NCBI GenBank assembly: GCA_021798135.1
Contig: JAJZYI010000079.1
Location: 1 to 12,202 of the forward strand
Reading direction: 5' to 3'
DNA from: Actinomycetes bacterium
Lineage (GTDB): Bacteria > Actinomycetota > Acidimicrobiia > Acidimicrobiales > UBA8190
DNA length: 12,202 nt
Shown here one piece after another: positions 1-7,670 of this stretch. Every line of letters starts with the position of its first letter. The first letter of the stretch is position 1. A program made the position numbers and the translations under genes. Below the pieces are notes generated by a model, which saw only the letters and a program-made list of their open reading frames with translations, was not told the origin of the DNA and searched no databases.

Positions 1-96
1 GCGGTGCGGTCAGCCGGCGGTGCGGTCAGCCGGCGGTGCGGTCAGCCGGCGGTGCGGTCAGCCGGCGGTGCGGTCAGCCGGCGGTGCGGTCAGCCG
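1..96. repeat. 16-bp minisatellite, six perfect copies, cut by the window edge
   Basis: The unit GCGGTGCGGTCAGCCG occurs six times head to tail without a mismatch (1-16, 17-32, 33-48, 49-64, 65-80, 81-96); the sequence diverges after position 96. The array starts exactly at the window edge, so more copies may lie outside. Each junction contains the palindrome GCCGGC, so neighbouring units can fold into 6-bp all-GC stems with a 10-nt loop. The unit nearest rpsT provides the rpsT stop codon (TGA on the minus strand, 92-90). Because 16 is not a multiple of three, the units put TGA into all frames on the rpsT strand. There are no spacers, so this is not a CRISPR array. Function is unknown; a role as an rpsT 3' hairpin or terminator region is inference. 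Confidence 0.95.
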
Positions 97-365
97 GCGT
101 CCGCAGCCTGGGCCTTGGCTGCCCGGCGCATCAGGCGCGACTTGCGGTTGGCGGCCTGGTTCTTGTGGATGACGCCCTTGGCGGCAGCCTTGTCGATCCG
201 CTTGATCGCCAGGCGCAGCAGCTCCGCGGCGTCGGGAGCACTGGCCTCGGTGGCGGCGGCGGCGCGCTTGGTGCGCGTGCGCATCTCCGACCGGACCGCC
301 TTGTTGCGGAGGCGGCGCCGTTCGTTCTGGCGGTTGCGCTTGATCTGGCTGCGGATGTTCGCCAC
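90..365 (-). CDS. rpsT: 30S ribosomal protein S20
   Basis: S20 is a primary 16S rRNA-binding protein of the small ribosomal subunit. The 91-residue product opens with VANIRSQIKRNRQNERRR, the family's typical N-terminus, and is rich in Arg, Lys and Ala throughout. The conserved stretch around KAAAKGVIHKNQAANRKSRL lies at residues 59-78. Its length is usual for actinobacterial S20. The start is the GTG at 365-363: a GAGGA ribosome-binding site (complement of 372-376) sits 6 nt upstream and the protein begins exactly at the family N-terminus, although the frame stays open further upstream. It is divergent from lepA. The last four bases before the stop and the stop itself belong to the 16-bp repeat array. 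A TAACCT -10-like hexamer at 459-454 would give a leader of roughly 80 nt containing the palindrome CGTGCCGGCACG (416-427) and a GGGCGC/GCGCCC hairpin (391-409). Confidence 0.96.
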   Translation of the reverse strand: MANIRSQIKRNRQNERRRLRNKAVRSEMRTRTKRAAAATEASAPDAAELLRLAIKRIDKAAAKGVIHKNQAANRKSRLMRRAAKAQAADAG

Positions 366-453
366 CGGTGGTCCTCGTCGGTAGTCGGGTGGGCGCTCGG
401 CGCGCGCCCTCGGGTCGTGCCGGCACGCGGGCGCGCCGGAGGGCCGGGGGGAC

Positions 454-459
454 AGGTTA
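454..459 (-). promoter_or_regulatory. Predicted -10 element of rpsT
   Basis: Read on the minus strand, the hexamer is TAACCT, matching the actinobacterial TAnnnT form of the -10 box. No good -35 box is seen 16-19 bp further upstream. It would place the transcript start near 447, about 80 nt before the rpsT GTG. The call rests on the hexamer and its position in an otherwise GC-saturated spacer. Confidence 0.45.
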
Positions 460-493
460 GCACCACGGCCGAGCCCGCAGATCGGGGGCCGCT

Positions 494-540
494 GCCACCG
501 GCGCCGGCCTGCCGGCGCCCCTCGTGACGCCGCCGGTGGC
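494..540. repeat. Nested inverted repeats between rpsT and lepA
   Basis: The 262-bp divergent spacer (366-627) has no gene. Its middle holds GCCACCGGCG (494-503), perfectly complementary to CGCCGGTGGC (531-540). A second perfect 9-bp stem lies inside, GGCGCCGGC (500-508) with GCCGGCGCC (511-519), separated by 2 nt. A third palindrome, TGGCGGG/CCCGCCA around one base, spans 537-551. The stems share bases, so only some can form at once. They lie upstream of both divergent promoters. They could be a barrier or regulator-binding site, or simply a product of extreme GC content. Confidence 0.6.
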
Positions 541-612
541 GGGCCCCGCCAGGACCGGGGCGACGCCACCGCCGCTCGGTGCCGGGAGCACCCGGCGGGT
601 GCGCGGTGCCGG

Positions 613-618
613 TACGCT
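613..618 (+). promoter_or_regulatory. Predicted -10 element of lepA
   Basis: The hexamer TACGCT, preceded by GG, ends 9 nt before the lepA GTG at 628. This spacing puts the transcript start at or a few bases before the start codon, predicting a leaderless or almost leaderless mRNA. No Shine-Dalgarno sequence is visible before 628, in agreement. No -35 box of the TTGACA type is evident. Confidence 0.5.
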
Positions 619-627
619 CGCCGTGCT

Positions 628-2415
<1,788 letters not shown>

Positions 2416-2438
2416 CTTCTCGCGGCGACCGGGTGGCG

Positions 2439-2466
2439 GGCTGCGGCGCACGGCGGCGCCGCAGCC
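2439..2466 (+). terminator. Strong GC hairpin after lepA, terminator-like, no U tract
   Basis: GGCTGCGGCGC (2439-2449) pairs perfectly with GCGCCGCAGCC (2456-2466) around a 6-nt loop, an 11-bp stem starting 23 nt after the lepA stop. There is no run of T behind it, so it is not a classical intrinsic terminator. U-less hairpins of this kind are common behind actinobacterial genes and may attenuate or stabilise transcripts. If it terminates fully, the downstream amine oxidase gene would need a promoter that I cannot see. Confidence 0.6.
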
Positions 2467-2564
2467 GGCCGGGCCGTGCTCAGCGGAGGCGGCCGGCGAG
2501 GCGGCCGGCGCCGGGAGGGGCGGCAGGGGGCGAGGGCACGGTGACGGCCGGCCGAGGTGCCGGC

Positions 2565-2569
2565 GGAGG
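2565..2569 (+). promoter_or_regulatory. Shine-Dalgarno site deciding the amine oxidase start
   Basis: GGAGG lies 5 nt before GTG 2575. The two upstream in-frame GTG codons (2557 and 2569) have no properly spaced site, and the second overlaps this one, so 2575 is the best-supported start. Confidence 0.6.
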
Positions 2570-2574
2570 TGACG

Positions 2575-4329
2575 GTGGTCGACCGAACGTGTGACGTGCT
2601 GGTCGTGGGGGCGGGCCTGTCGGGGCTGTACGCGGCGCGCGCCCTGGCCCGTGCGGGCGTGGACGTCGTGGTGGTCGAGGCCCGGCGGCGCGTGGGGGGC
2701 CGGGTCTGGACCGAGCCGAGCGGCTTCGGGGCCGTGCTCGACCACGGAGGGCAGTGGCTTGGCGTGGGGCAGGACCGGCTGGCCGCGCTCGCCGCAGAGC
2801 TGGAGGTCGCGACCTACCCGACCTACGGCACGGGCACGACGGTGGAGTGGCGGGGCGGCCGGCGGCACACCTACACGGGTCTCGTCCCCACCTCCAACCT
2901 GCCTGCCGTGTCCGGCGCGATCGAGGCCATCTTCGAGTTCGACCTGGCGGTCCACACCTACGTCGCCGGCCGGGCGGGCGCCGTCCCGCCGGCCAGGGCG
3001 CTCGACCGCCAGACGCTCGGCGCCTGGCTCGACGCGTCGGTGGCGTCACCGGCGGCGCGCTCGCTGCTCACCACGGTGCTGACGGGGGCGTTCGGTGCCG
3101 ACCCGGCCGAGCTGTCGCACCTCTTCGCCGTGTTCGCCCTGCATGCCGGCGGCGGCCTCATGAACCTGGTCCGGACGGCCGGCGGCGTCCGCGACCGCCG
3201 GTTCGTCGGCGGCGCGCAGCAGCTCGCCGACGCCATGGCACGCGAGCTCGGGGCGCGCGTGGTGCTCGACGCACCGGTGGTGGGCATCCGCAACGCCGCG
3301 GACCACATGGAGGCCACCTGCATCCGCCCGGTGGACGAGTCGGTGGCCGACACGTTCGCCGCCGTGCTCGGCCAAGGGAGGCCCGGCGACCGGGGCCCGG
3401 GAGCGGCCACGGCGCGCGGCGGGGGGCTGGAGCGGCCATGGCGGGTCCGCGCCAGGCGGGCGATCGTCGCCGTCCCTCCCGTGCTGACGGGCCGCATCGC
3501 GTGGGACCCGGCACCGCCCACGGCTCGCCAGCAGGCGGTGCAGCGCCTGCCCATGGGTGCCGTGAGCACCGTGCACTGCGTGTACCACCGACCGTTCTGG
3601 CGCGACGACGGCCTGTCGGGCCAGCTCGTCGCCGACGACGGCGCCGTGCGCCTCACCTACGACGCCTCGCCGCCCGACGGCCGCTGCGGCGTGCTCGTCG
3701 GGTTCGTCTCGGGCGCCGCGTGCAGCGGGTTCGACGCCGCGGCCCTCGACGACCGGCGCAGGGTGGTGGTGGCCGACCTGGAGCGCGCGTTCGGGGCGCG
3801 GGCGGGGGAGCCCCTGGAGGTGGTGGTGCGGGACTGGTCGGCAGATCCCTTCAGCGGTGGCGGGCCGATGGGGGGCATGGCGCCCGGCGTCCTCACCGGC
3901 CACGCCGAGGCGTTGCGGCGGCCGGTGGCCAGCGTGCACTGGGCGTCGGCCGAGACCGCCACCGAGTGGTTCGGCACGATGGACGGGGCGCTGTCGGCTG
4001 GGGCGCGGGCCGCTGCCGAGGTGCTGCGGGCCATCGGTGGCGACCCGTCGGCGGTGCTGCAGGCGGGCGGCGTGCCGGGGGGCGACGGCGGGGGGGCGCA
4101 GCGCGACCGGTGGGGTCCCGGCGCGACGGAGCCGCCCGACACCCAAGGCGACGCCACCGGGCTGCCGGACCGCCTCCCCGATGCCGAGCTGCCGCCAGCC
4201 GGCGGAGCGGCCGGCGGACGTCGGGGCCGCCGCCGGTCGGCGGAGCTGCCGCCGGTCGACGGGGCTGTCGGAGGTGGGCGGGGCCGCCGCCGGCCGACCG
4301 AGCCGCCACCGGTCGATAGCACTCGGTAG
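2575..4329 (+). CDS. Flavin amine oxidase-like protein with repetitive C-terminal tail
   Basis: This is a predicted cytoplasmic FAD enzyme of the monoamine oxidase/flavin amine oxidase family; the substrate is unknown. The N-terminal dinucleotide fold shows VVGAGLSG (residues 10-17), ribose-binding Glu35 and the RRVGGRVWT block (about 38-46), then DHGGQW. The C-terminal FAD block runs from SGGG (427-430) to HWASAETATEWFGTMDGA (455-472). By comparison with human MAO-B as I remember it, the FAD-linking Cys is Gly430, the following aromatic-cage Tyr is Pro431, the second cage Tyr is Thr468 and the flavin-facing Lys is Thr332. An insertion of about 40 residues precedes the IVAVPPVL strand. The family domain ends near residue 489; the remaining 95 residues are Gly/Pro/Arg-rich with 19-residue repeats. 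GTG 2575 is chosen for its GGAGG site; 2557 is possible. No promoter-like hexamer lies in the 159-bp gap behind lepA. Confidence 0.9.
   Translation: MVDRTCDVLVVGAGLSGLYAARALARAGVDVVVVEARRRVGGRVWTEPSGFGAVLDHGGQWLGVGQDRLAALAAELEVATYPTYGTGTTVEWRGGRRHTYTGLVPTSNLPAVSGAIEAIFEFDLAVHTYVAGRAGAVPPARALDRQTLGAWLDASVASPAARSLLTTVLTGAFGADPAELSHLFAVFALHAGGGLMNLVRTAGGVRDRRFVGGAQQLADAMARELGARVVLDAPVVGIRNAADHMEATCIRPVDESVADTFAAVLGQGRPGDRGPGAATARGGGLERPWRVRARRAIVAVPPVLTGRIAWDPAPPTARQQAVQRLPMGAVSTVHCVYHRPFWRDDGLSGQLVADDGAVRLTYDASPPDGRCGVLVGFVSGAACSGFDAAALDDRRRVVVADLERAFGARAGEPLEVVVRDWSADPFSGGGPMGGMAPGVLTGHAEALRRPVASVHWASAETATEWFGTMDGALSAGARAAAEVLRAIGGDPSAVLQAGGVPGGDGGGAQRDRWGPGATEPPDTQGDATGLPDRLPDAELPPAGGAAGGRRGRRRSAELPPVDGAVGGGRGRRRPTEPPPVDSTR
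4183..4320 (+). repeat. 57-bp in-frame tandem repeat in the amine oxidase tail
   Basis: Two full imperfect units (4183-4239 and 4240-4296) and a partial third (4297-4320) encode 19-residue repeats that start AELPP, AELPP and TEPPP and carry Arg-rich GRRGRRR / GRGRRR cores. The frame is preserved, and the array runs straight into the left arm of the CIRCE element. The repeat probably arose by local duplication; whether the tail has a function is unknown. Confidence 0.85.
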
Positions 4330-4342
4330 ACTCGAGTGCCAG
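4316..4342 (+). promoter_or_regulatory. CIRCE operator (HrcA binding site) in front of hrcA
   Basis: The arms ATAGCACTC (4316-4324) and GAGTGCCAG (4334-4342) flank exactly 9 bp. The known CIRCE consensus is TTAGCACTC-N9-GAGTGCTAA; the left arm matches at 8 of 9 and the right arm at 7 of 9 positions. The site lies directly upstream of hrcA, as expected for autoregulation by the HrcA repressor. Its 9-bp spacer holds the TAGACT -10 hexamer, so bound HrcA would cover the promoter. The stop codon of the upstream amine oxidase gene (TAG, 4327-4329) is also inside the spacer. Confidence 0.92.
4327..4332 (+). promoter_or_regulatory. Predicted -10 element of hrcA, inside CIRCE
   Basis: TAGACT, preceded by GG, fits the TAnnnT form of the other promoters in the window. 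It would start transcription near 4339, within the right CIRCE arm, giving an hrcA leader of about 105 nt. No -35 box is recognisable in the upstream repeat. Confidence 0.6.
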
Positions 4343-4443
4343 CACCTGCGGGCGGCGTACGGGGTGGCCCGGTTCGAGCCTCCCGGCGGCGCCCGGGACG
4401 ACGCGAGACCTACCGGACACCCTACGACGCACCTCTCAACCCC

Positions 4444-5580
4444 ATGCCGACGCCGCCAGCCCCCGAACGCACCGATGCCTCGCCCGACCGCCACGAGCCC
4501 GAGCTCGACGGCCGCAAGGCGGCGATCCTGAACGCCGTGGTGACCGAGTACATCGAGACCGCCCAGCCGGTCGGCTCCGCCCACGTGATCCGCTCCCCGG
4601 GCATCGACGTCTCGTCGGCGACCGTGCGCAGCGAGATGGCCACGCTCGAGCGCGAGGGGTTCCTGGTGCAGCCCCACACGAGCGCCGGACGCATCCCCAC
4701 CGACAAGGGCTACCGCTACTTCGTCGACCACCTGTCGGGTCCCGGCATGCTGGGCGAGCAGCAGCGCCAGGAGGTCCGGCGGTTCTTCGCCCAGGTGCAC
4801 GGCGAGGTGGAGGAGCTGCTGGCCCGCACCAGCGGCCTGCTCACCAGCCTCACCGACTACGCGACGGTGGTGGTGGCGCCCCGCCACGAGACCTCGTCCA
4901 TCCGCTCGGTCCAGCTCGTCGGGCTGGCGCCGACGGTCGTGCTGGTCCTGGTGGTGCTGAGCGACGGGGCGGTCGACAAGCGCACGGTGGAGCTCGCCAG
5001 CCCTGCGAGCGAGGCGGCGCTCGCCGCGGCGTCGGCGCACCTGACCGCGGGCCTGGCCGGCCGGACGCTCGGTGCCCCGTCGGCCACGCTGCTCCCCACG
5101 GGCGACGACTCCGTCGACGCCATGGTGCGGGTCGGCGTCGAGGTCGTCGCCGAGCTCGGGTGCCAGCCGGAGCCGGACCAGGTCTTCGTGGGCGGCTCCT
5201 CGCGGGTGGCGTCCGCCTTCGACGCCGTGGACACCGTCCGGTCGGTGCTGTCGATCCTGGAGCAGCAGCTGGTGGTGGTCGAGCTCATCGAGGAGGTGCT
5301 CGACCGCGGGATGTCGGTCGCCATCGGCGTCGAGCACGGGTTCGAGCCCCTGGCGTCGTGCGCGCTGGTGGTGTCCCCCGTCAAGGTCGACGGCGAGCCC
5401 GCCGGCACCATCGGGGTCCTCGGGCCGACCCGGATGAACTACCCGAAGGCGCTCGCCGCCGTCCGGGTGGTGGCCGAGCAGCTGAGCGACCGCCTGTCGC
5501 GTGGCGCGGGCGGCCCTGCTGCCCCGCCCGGACCGGACCGGGCGAGGGCCGCCGAGTCCCGCCGGAAAGGGGAGCGGTGA
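4444..5580 (+). CDS. hrcA: Heat-inducible transcription repressor HrcA
   Basis: HrcA is a dimeric winged-helix repressor that binds CIRCE operators and is released on heat shock, usually controlling chaperone genes. The 378-residue product has the HTH domain at its start (GRKAAILNAVVTEYIETAQP, then SSATVRSEMATLEREGFL and HTSAGRIPT), followed by the dimerisation/GAF-like core and the conserved SVAIGVEHG and GVLGPTRMNYPKA motifs near the end. ATG 4444 is chosen over GTG 4336: the 36 intervening codons end in A or T about a third of the time, unlike any real gene here, and GTG 4336 lies in the CIRCE arm. No clear Shine-Dalgarno precedes 4444. The first 20 or so residues and the last 25 are non-conserved. 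CIRCE directly upstream predicts autoregulation; dnaJ follows 2 bp after the stop. Confidence 0.96.
   Translation: MPTPPAPERTDASPDRHEPELDGRKAAILNAVVTEYIETAQPVGSAHVIRSPGIDVSSATVRSEMATLEREGFLVQPHTSAGRIPTDKGYRYFVDHLSGPGMLGEQQRQEVRRFFAQVHGEVEELLARTSGLLTSLTDYATVVVAPRHETSSIRSVQLVGLAPTVVLVLVVLSDGAVDKRTVELASPASEAALAAASAHLTAGLAGRTLGAPSATLLPTGDDSVDAMVRVGVEVVAELGCQPEPDQVFVGGSSRVASAFDAVDTVRSVLSILEQQLVVVELIEEVLDRGMSVAIGVEHGFEPLASCALVVSPVKVDGEPAGTIGVLGPTRMNYPKALAAVRVVAEQLSDRLSRGAGGPAAPPGPDRARAAESRRKGER
5566..5574 (+). promoter_or_regulatory. Shine-Dalgarno site of dnaJ, inside the hrcA 3' end
   Basis: AAAGGGGAG ends 8 nt before ATG 5583 and only 2 nt before GTG 5577, which overlaps the hrcA stop as GTGA. 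The spacing favours ATG 5583. The closeness of stop and start suggests translational coupling of hrcA and dnaJ. Confidence 0.65.
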
Positions 5581-5582
5581 CC

Positions 5583-6710
5583 ATGGCGGTCTCCAGCGAG
5601 TACTACGACCTCCTCGGGGTGCGCCCTGACGCCACCGACGACGAGATCAAGCGCGCCTACCGCCGGCTCGCACGGCAGCTCCACCCCGATTCGACCGGCG
5701 GCGACCCGGAGGCCGAGGCGCGGTTCAAGCAGGTCGTGCGCGCCTACGAGGTGCTGCGCGACCCCGAGCGGCGGGCCCGCTACGACCGCTTCGGCCCCGA
5801 CGGCGTCGACGGGCCGGTGCCGGGTGCCGACCCGTTCGGCGGCAGCGGCCTCGGCGACCTCTTCGACGCGTTCTTCGGCATGGCCGGTGGTGGGCGCGCC
5901 GGCGGTCACGGTCGCGGCGGCCCGGCACGTGGGGCGGACGCCGAGGTGGTCCTGGAGCTGACGTTCCGCGAGGCGGTGTTCGGCACGCATCGTGACCTGA
6001 CCGTCCAGGAGCACGTGGCGTGCGCCACCTGTGCGGGCAGCGGGGCCCGGCCGGGCACGCACCCGATCCGCTGCCCCGACTGCGGTGGCAGCGGCGAGCT
6101 GCGCCGGCTGCGCCAGTCGATCCTGGGGCAGGTGGTCACCGCCGTGCCGTGCCCGCGTTGCCAGGGCATGGGCGAGGCGGTGCCGAGTCCCTGCGCCGAC
6201 TGCGGTGGCGAGGGCAGGCGGGTGCAGGCGGTGGAGCTGTCGGTGGACGTCCCCGCTGGCGTCGACCACGGCGCCACGCTCCGCCTGAGCGGGCGGGGCC
6301 CCGCCGGTCCGCGCGGCGGTCCGCCCGGCGACCTGTACGTGCACCTGTCGGTGGAGAGCGACGACCGCTTCGCCAGGCGCGGCGACGACCTGCACGCCGA
6401 GCTCCACGTGACCATGACCCAGGCGGCGCTCGGCGCCGTCGTCAGCGTCGGCACGCTCGACGGCGAGGAGCAGATCACGGTGGCCGCCGGGACCCAGACC
6501 GGCGCCGTCGTGCGCCTGCGCGGCCGGGGCGTGGCCCACGTCCGGGGCCGGGGCCGGGGCGACCTGCTCGTGCGCCTCGTGGTCGACACCCCTACCGGCC
6601 TCGACCGCGCCCAGCAGGACCTGCTGCGCCAGCTGGCCGAGGCGCGCGGCGAGGCCGTCGGCAGCGCGCCCGAGGGCATCGTCGCCCGGCTGCGGTCCGC
6701 CTTCGGCTGA
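5583..6710 (+). CDS. dnaJ: Chaperone protein DnaJ (Hsp40)
   Basis: DnaJ is the Hsp40 co-chaperone that hands unfolded substrates to DnaK and stimulates its ATPase. The 375-residue protein is full length and of the classical type A. It has a J domain (residues about 5-70) with the HPD motif at 34-36, a short Gly/Phe region (GADPFGGSG and onward), then four CxxCxGxG zinc-binding repeats between Cys147 and about residue 211. The two C-terminal beta domains and a short dimerisation tail follow. No dnaK or grpE is present here. Association with hrcA and rsmE is the arrangement of the second actinobacterial DnaJ (DnaJ2), so this is probably that paralogue. The start is ATG 5583 by ribosome-binding site. 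The gene lies in the HrcA/CIRCE operon, so heat induction is expected. Confidence 0.97.
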   Translation: MAVSSEYYDLLGVRPDATDDEIKRAYRRLARQLHPDSTGGDPEAEARFKQVVRAYEVLRDPERRARYDRFGPDGVDGPVPGADPFGGSGLGDLFDAFFGMAGGGRAGGHGRGGPARGADAEVVLELTFREAVFGTHRDLTVQEHVACATCAGSGARPGTHPIRCPDCGGSGELRRLRQSILGQVVTAVPCPRCQGMGEAVPSPCADCGGEGRRVQAVELSVDVPAGVDHGATLRLSGRGPAGPRGGPPGDLYVHLSVESDDRFARRGDDLHAELHVTMTQAALGAVVSVGTLDGEEQITVAAGTQTGAVVRLRGRGVAHVRGRGRGDLLVRLVVDTPTGLDRAQQDLLRQLAEARGEAVGSAPEGIVARLRSAFG

Positions 6711-6711
6711 G

Positions 6712-7596
6712 GTGGCCGGTCGCGACGCCGGCCAGCGCGGCGGCACCGGGCGCGCTGCCCGCCCGACCCGTGCCGGGGTGACCGGCCTCCGGGCGGGCGA
6801 TGCCGAGGAGGGGGGTGCCGAGGCGACCGGTGCCGACGGGGGGGCGGGCGCCTGGCCGGCCTCGGTGCCGGCGCTGGCCCAGGTGTTCGTCGGCGACCTG
6901 GCCGATCCGGTGCTCGAGCCGGACGACGCGCACCACCTCGCCCGCGTGCTGCGGGCCGAGCCCGGCGAGACGGTCCTGGCTGCGGATGGCAGGGGCGCGT
7001 GGCGCCCGTGCCGCTACCAGGCAGGCGGGTCCGGCAGGGCCGCGCCGGTGCTGGTCCCCGACGGGGACGTCGTCACCTGCGCGCGCCCCGAGCCGCTCCT
7101 GACCGTGGCGTTCGTGCCCGTCAAGGGCGACCGGCCCGAGTGGGTCGTGCAGAAGCTGACCGAGGTCGGCGTCGACCGGATCGTCGTGCTGCGGTCGCGC
7201 CGGTCGGTCGTCCGCTGGGACCGCGACCCGTCGCAGGCGCCGCGCGCGCTCGGGCGCCTGCAGCGGGTGGCGGCCTCGGCGGCCGCCCAGAGCCGCCGGC
7301 CGTGGATCCCCGAGGTGGCCGGGGTGCTGACCCTGGCCGAGCTGGCGGCGACCTGCGGCCCCGGCGGCCTGGCGCTCGCCGAGCCGGGCGGGCCGCCCCC
7401 CGGGCGCGCGCAGCGCGCCGTGGCGGTGGGGCCCGAGGGCGGGTGGTCCGACGACGAGCGCACCGGCTCGGGCCTGCCGACCGTCGGGCTCGGACCGGGG
7501 GTGCTGCGGGCCGAGACGGCGGCCGTCGCGGTGGGCACGCTCCTCTGCGCGCTGCGCAGCGGCGTGGTCAGGCCAGGTGCCGGCGGCGCCGCCTGA
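6712..7596 (+). CDS. rsmE: 16S rRNA (uracil1498-N3)-methyltransferase RsmE
   Basis: RsmE is a SPOUT-class methyltransferase that makes m3U1498 in the 30S subunit, using S-adenosylmethionine. Recognisable are the N-terminal PUA-like segment ending HHLARVLRAEPGE, the core VKGDRPEWVVQKLTEVGVDRI, and the SAM-binding knot motifs AVGPEGGWSDDE and LGPGVLRAETAAVAVGTLL. From GTG 6712 the product is 294 residues; the family is usually about 240, and the conserved part begins near GTG 6865 (243 residues). I keep 6712 because it lies one base after the dnaJ stop and because codons 1-51 still show the strong G/C third-position and GNN bias of coding sequence. 6865 remains a serious alternative. The loop between the PEGG and LRAETA motifs is slightly shorter than usual. 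It is probably co-transcribed with hrcA and dnaJ. Confidence 0.93.
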   Translation: MAGRDAGQRGGTGRAARPTRAGVTGLRAGDAEEGGAEATGADGGAGAWPASVPALAQVFVGDLADPVLEPDDAHHLARVLRAEPGETVLAADGRGAWRPCRYQAGGSGRAAPVLVPDGDVVTCARPEPLLTVAFVPVKGDRPEWVVQKLTEVGVDRIVVLRSRRSVVRWDRDPSQAPRALGRLQRVAASAAAQSRRPWIPEVAGVLTLAELAATCGPGGLALAEPGGPPPGRAQRAVAVGPEGGWSDDERTGSGLPTVGLGPGVLRAETAAVAVGTLLCALRSGVVRPGAGGAA

Positions 7597-7638
7597 GGAC
7601 CCGACAATTGCTGCGTCAACGGTCGGAACCGACACGTG

Positions 7639-7670
7639 CGGTGACGCGCACCGGCCTGATGGCGTAGCCT
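7639..7670 (+). promoter_or_regulatory. Predicted bldD promoter with overlapping inverted repeat
   Basis: A -35-like GTGACG (7641-7646) and a -10 hexamer TAGCCT (7665-7670) are 18 bp apart, the only promoter in the window with both boxes. The inverted repeat CGGTG-N5-CACCG (7639-7653) covers the -35 box and could be an operator. BldD proteins commonly repress their own genes, so autoregulation is an attractive but unproven reading. The predicted transcript start is near 7677. Confidence 0.55.

Noticed and set aside
1..96. CRISPR array
   Set aside because: The units are 16 bp and directly adjacent with no spacers, and no cas gene is present.
4..384. Plus-strand frame through the 16-bp repeats giving a peptide with a 16-residue repeat
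   Set aside because: The repeat is open in all frames on this strand and the frame then runs antisense through rpsT. Repetition at protein level only reflects three 16-bp units making 48 nt.
457..466. Second CIRCE arm (TTAGCACCA) in front of rpsT
   Set aside because: Only the first seven bases fit the left arm, and no GAGTGCTAA-like arm lies 9 bp away.
4336..4443. N-terminal extension of HrcA from GTG 4336
   Set aside because: The GTG is inside the CIRCE right arm, upstream of the expected transcript start, and the 36 codons have about one third A/T at third positions, unlike coding sequence here.
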